This document shows positions 60,995-64,000 of a DNA stretch of 64,000 nt, in pieces (position 1 is the stretch's first letter; each line of letters starts with the position of its first letter). The stretch is taken from positions 22,210,069 to 22,274,068 of the forward strand of contig OW203993.1 in assembly GCA_934047225.1 (NCBI GenBank), given 5' to 3'. A model generated the notes under the pieces. The model ran no database searches and had not been told where the DNA came from. It saw only the letters and a list, made by a program, of their open reading frames with translations. Source of the stretch: Ypsolopha sequella (lineage: Eukaryota; Arthropoda; Insecta; Lepidoptera; Ypsolophidae). The position numbers and the translations under genes are program-made.

Positions 60995-62682
60995 GTATTT
61001 TGGATATAGGAGATTCGTTTGTTCAGGACAACAGCATTGAAAGCTATCAGGTGCATTCTTATAAGCCTTATGTGAACAGTTTTAATAAAAATGACGAAAT
61101 ACGCATTGTAACCGCGGGGTTACAGAACTGCAGGGCTGATGTGATTTGAGGGTATGACACGGGAGAAGAAAAGATTGTGGGAAACAATGTGGGTGCACTG
61201 ACCTGGTTGGAATGTTGATGGGCGAGAGACGAATGCGCTGACGGGCTGAGCCTTCTTGTTGGGCTGATGAAGCTGGCGTCTGTGCAGGGATGTGCTAAAT
61301 GTCTTGGTTCGTGGTAACGTGAGCACTACACTGTTATATACTGTGAACACAACACTTTCACAACCTAAAGAGTAGGTACGCGATATTGTTTGTGGCGGCG
61401 TGAATGTGCATACGTGTCGTTCGATCGATGTCCCGAGCGGAAGAGAAAATGAGCCAACGCGCGGGTTGGCGCCAGCGCGCGGGTGCGCAGACGTGCGCCT
61501 TGGGAGGCTTGTCGAGCCGAACAGAGCGAGCGAGCGGCGCTCGCGCGCGCACCTCTAGCCGGCGCGCGGGGGGAGACTAGCTGTCCGCGCATGCGCGCGG
61601 ATTCGTCACGTTGTAGCGTGAACACGCATTCCCATCAATTAACAGGATTTGTACGTTTTGCCATCAGTGAGCACATTGTATATAGAAGGTTCCGTTACAA
61701 TTCATAAAAGTAGAGAAAGTTAATAGCGTTGAGTTTATTAATAATTACATACTTATCCTTTTTCAAGAAATACGATATGAAATAAATGGGGTAGAAATTG
61801 ACAAGATTAAAAATGCTGGATTGTCGACAACTATAGTCATTATTGTCAATGAATTCAAATGAATCGAAAATGTCTAGGTTGGGATTTTGATGGTATAAAA
61901 ATACAAATGGAGGTAATTTTTCTGTTTGCATACCTTTGAACAAAATTCTCGGATTTGCGGAAGACTACAATAAAATTATCATGAACTGCAAACATGAGCT
62001 AGTTCTTTTGCGAAGCAATATGAACCTGAATTCACTCAAACTAAATACAAATGAAGTAATACATGACCTTACTATTAATAAAATCGTATGGAGGGTGCCC
62101 CATATCAAAGTATCGGATCGTGAAAGAATTAACTTGCTGAAATATTTGGAGAAAGACAGAACTATAAATTTAGCATGTAGAAACTGGGATCTGTACGAAT
62201 ACCCTCTTTTGCCAAGGACAACAAAACATACTTGGTCAGTAAAAACAACGTCTCAAGTAGAAAAACCGAGGTATGTAATTATAGGGTTGCAAACTGATCG
62301 CAAAAATAATGGAGCAAAGGATATGTCACAATTTGATCATTGTCATTTACGAGATGTCAAAGTATTTTTGAATTCCGCTTATTATCCATATGAAAATTTA
62401 AACATCCAATTTGGTGAAGATAGATATGCGAGATATTTTTATAGATATAGATATTTTTTATACGAGGCTTTTGCAACATTCCAACATTCATATTACGGTC
62501 GTCGTTGCGAGCCGTCAATCAGTTTTAAAGAAAAAGCGCCCTTATTTGTAATTAACTGTTGTCGCCAGAATGAAACTTTAAAATCAGGCCCTATCGATGT
62601 GCGAATTGATTTAGAAAGTGATCTTGAGTTTCCTGATAAGACATCTGCGTACTGTCCTTTTTTGAATGATTGCGTTTTTTAA
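60991..62682 (+). pseudogene. Polinton major capsid protein, broken
   Basis: Double jelly-roll major capsid protein. It starts at 60991 (MSILDIGDSFVQDNSIESYQ, HSYKPYVNSFNKNDEIRI), matching the N terminus of Polinton/adintovirus capsids. A 512-bp insertion (61129-61640) interrupts it. Then come YVLPSVSTLYIEGSV, FINNYILILFQEIRYEINGV with a stop near 61715, frameshifts near 61855-61900, then from 61936 LGFAEDYNKIIMNCKHELVL, WRVPHIKVSD, TTKHTWSVKTTSQVEKPRYV, FDHCHLRDVKVFLNSAYYPY and CRQNETLKSGPIDVRIDLES to the end. Several lesions preclude function. Confidence 0.9.
61129..61640. mobile_element. GC-rich 512-bp insertion in the capsid gene
   Basis: It lies between two copies of AAC (61126-61128, 61641-61643) and splits coding sequence that is otherwise contiguous. 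The interior is CpG-rich (GCGCGCGGGTGCGCAGACG, CTCGCGCGCGCACC), very unlike its surroundings. No transposase or clear inverted ends. It may be a solo LTR or a short non-autonomous element; the frames open on both strands within it are probably chance. Confidence 0.65.
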
Positions 62683-62717
62683 TACAAACCACTTACAAGT
62701 ATTGTAAAAAAGATATC

Positions 62718-63192
62718 ATGAGTACTGAATATATTTTTTGTGATTTGCAAGGCTTTAAGGACTTTAAAAATAATTTTATTTTAAAGGAATTTGCAATTGC
62801 TAGTCCACTATTTACACAAACATTTCTTGTGAAGCCCCCATACCCTTTTGCATAAACACGTGAAGTGGCTTGAGATCAACCAAGGATACAAATGGTCTGA
62901 GGGTTATATTGATTATAGGGAATTTCGTAGAATTATTCATGACTATCTTAGAAATAAGAAAATTTTTGTAAAAGGAGGTGAAAAGATAACGTGGATATAT
63001 GAATTGTCTAAAAAATGTACTGTTATTGATATAGGAGAAAAAGGGTGTCCTAAATTAAGAAACTTACTCGGTGAGTTTTGTGAAAATAACTTGATTTGTT
63101 TTAGTAATCATGCAAAAAAGTATGCTTTGAAAAATGTAATTTCCATAAAAAATTGGTTTTATAACAACAATATGTTTTGTTTTAAGTTTTGA
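62718..63192 (+). pseudogene. Polinton accessory protein (RNase H-like?), one frameshift
   Basis: MSTEYIFCDLQGFKDFKNNF, FILKEFAIASPLFTQTFLV, KPPYPFA then a one-base shift near 62850, HKHVKWLEINQGYKWSEGYI, DYREFRRIIHDYL, ITWIYELSKKCTVIDIGEKG, CPKLRNLL, and ALKNVISIKNWFY. I know this pattern as a protein repeatedly found next to capsid genes of insect Polintons. The CDLQGF and EKGCP blocks with spaced acidic residues suggest an exonuclease-type RNase H fold, which is inference. It lies 36 bp after the capsid stop. Confidence 0.65.
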
Positions 63193-63381
63193 TTGTACTT
63201 AATTATTTTACAGAGTTCAAATAAAATTAAAAATTAAATGAAAATTGTTTAATTTATGTACCTGTTAATAAAATAAAATAAAACGAAAACTTTAATTTCA
63301 CTCGAATAAAATATATTTAATTGACTAAAATATTACTTACATCATAGAATATTTACTTAAATTGCAACACTTAACTAATTT
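63193..63381. other. Intergenic AT-rich spacer
   Basis: It separates convergent genes and holds AATAAA motifs on both strands (for example near 63308) that could serve as polyadenylation signals. Confidence 0.4.
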
Positions 63382-63855
63382 TTAAATATTATTGTCACAC
63401 ATCTTTTGCGATATTCTTTTTATAACACTTTCTGTCAAGTCTAAAATTTCGTCTATAGAATCCTCACACACCCATTGACAGGTCACTAAAGCACTTTCAC
63501 GATTTATGTCTTGGCATTCATGGAGGTCAAATATCTCAATCTTGATGAGGCGATTTCCTCGTCGAGACGTCTTGTTTATTATAATAGAAGATTGCATCAT
63601 CTCCTTTGAAGATCGCTTTCTGTGTGTCCTCACCCGTTTTTTAACTAAATTCTGAGGCTGGGGAATCTGTCACACAACTTCCACGTCACTATCCATCCCT
63701 TCCAACATATTTTGAGCGTAATAATATGGGTCATTTTGATCAGTCAGGATCTGTAACAAGAACAAATTAGCTTTATTAATTTATAAATAAATATAAAAGT
63801 ATACTGATAAAAGTTAATTTAATGTTAATCAAATTCTACTTACAGAAAAAGACAT
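63382..63855 (-). pseudogene. Unrecognised two-exon ORF
   Basis: Exon 1 is MSFS (63855-63844) with donor TCTGTAAGT; exon 2 opens after TTGTTACAG at 63750 in the same frame: ILTDQNDPYYYAQNMLEGMD, SDVEVV, a TGA at 63672-63670, then KKRVRTHRKRSSKEMM, NKTSRRGNRLIKIEIFDLHE, LVTCQWVCEDSIDEIL to 63382. The basic middle followed by an acidic end suggests a DNA- or RNA-associated protein. I do not recognise the family. It converges on the Polinton genes and could be one of the element's less conserved genes or a neighbour. Confidence 0.45.
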
Positions 63856-64000
63856 TTTTGAGCCATGGTCGTAACGTAAATAACTGCTTAGTAAAACCAG
63901 GTAACTGTTGTTCACCCCGGGTCTGTCTAAAGCCTAATGAATGCATGCATTTGTTAGTTAATATTTTCCCACTCCACATGTGACTATATCGCAGTGAGGC

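Noticed and set aside
61358..61707. Arg/Ala-rich frames on both strands of the GC-rich block
   Set aside because: They follow from CpG-rich composition within an insertion and have no homology that I recognise.
59756..63192. A complete virus or complete Polinton
   Set aside because: No DNA polymerase B, packaging ATPase or integrase is visible in the window, and the capsid gene is broken.

Overview
The window is eukaryotic, AT-rich, intron-bearing DNA that consists almost wholly of transposable elements (TEs) in various states of decay. It most likely comes from a moth or butterfly. The evidence is two copies (24647-25420 and, inverted, 53043-53465) of a repeat opening with AACCGGCCAAGTGCGAGTC, which I know as abundant in Lepidoptera, a Helitron-like end near 36170 (TTTTGCCCGCGACTCCGCCC), and a TE mix typical of lepidopteran genomes. 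I see no convincing single-copy host gene in 64 kb. Dense nesting of truncated elements fits heterochromatin or a W chromosome, but that is inference.

Layout. 1-4.4 kb: a decayed LINE whose reverse transcriptase is split by a piggyBac-type MITE with TTAA duplications. 4.7-13.1 kb: a PIF/Harbinger element (transposase on +, spliced Myb-like gene on -). Its Myb gene was invaded by a mariner, which was then invaded by a LINE with an intact 961-residue ORF and an unrecognised 202-residue ORF. 13.4-17.9 kb: an env-bearing errantivirus-like retrotransposon (integrase, Env with furin-like site) whose Env frame runs directly into a Penelope-like element (RT tail, GIY-YIG nuclease, hammerhead-like motif). 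18-24.6 kb: a tandemly duplicated unclassified TE protein, a BEL/Pao retroelement with gag, protease, integrase and env remnants, and a third unclassified TE protein. 24.6-31.4 kb: repeats, a Penelope fragment, a LINE and a hAT element.

31.6-36.2 kb holds the best preserved unit: a complete Transib transposon (32273-35682). It has an uninterrupted 707-residue RAG1-like transposase, heptamer-type ends CACGGTG, near-identical inverted repeats of about 400 bp and a perfect 5-bp target duplication (CGGTG). It sits inside the 3' part of a DD41D mariner-type element. 36-46 kb is gene-poor, with a Mutator-like fragment, a 1.2 kb inverted-repeat element, tandem repeats, a Tc1 fragment and foldback sequences.

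46.1-51.7 kb: two divergently oriented, unclassified TE-type proteins; the minus-strand one is split by a 5'-truncated LINE. 52-55.2 kb: tandem and foldback repeats and a tRNA-like Pol III promoter. 56.2-59.75 kb: an unclassified transposase-like gene cut at a TTAA by a piggyBac with an intact 589-residue transposase. 59.75-63.2 kb: a Polinton/adintovirus-type morphogenesis cluster (adenain-like protease, penton-type minor capsid protein, a 38-residue basic ORF, broken major capsid protein, accessory protein), followed by an unrecognised minus-strand spliced ORF at 63.4-63.86 kb.

Most genes carry stops or frameshifts. The uninterrupted ones are the Transib transposase, the piggyBac transposase, the LINE ORF2, the errantivirus integrase region, and the Polinton protease and penton-type frames. 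All calls come from reading the sequence and remembered family motifs; no database search was run.
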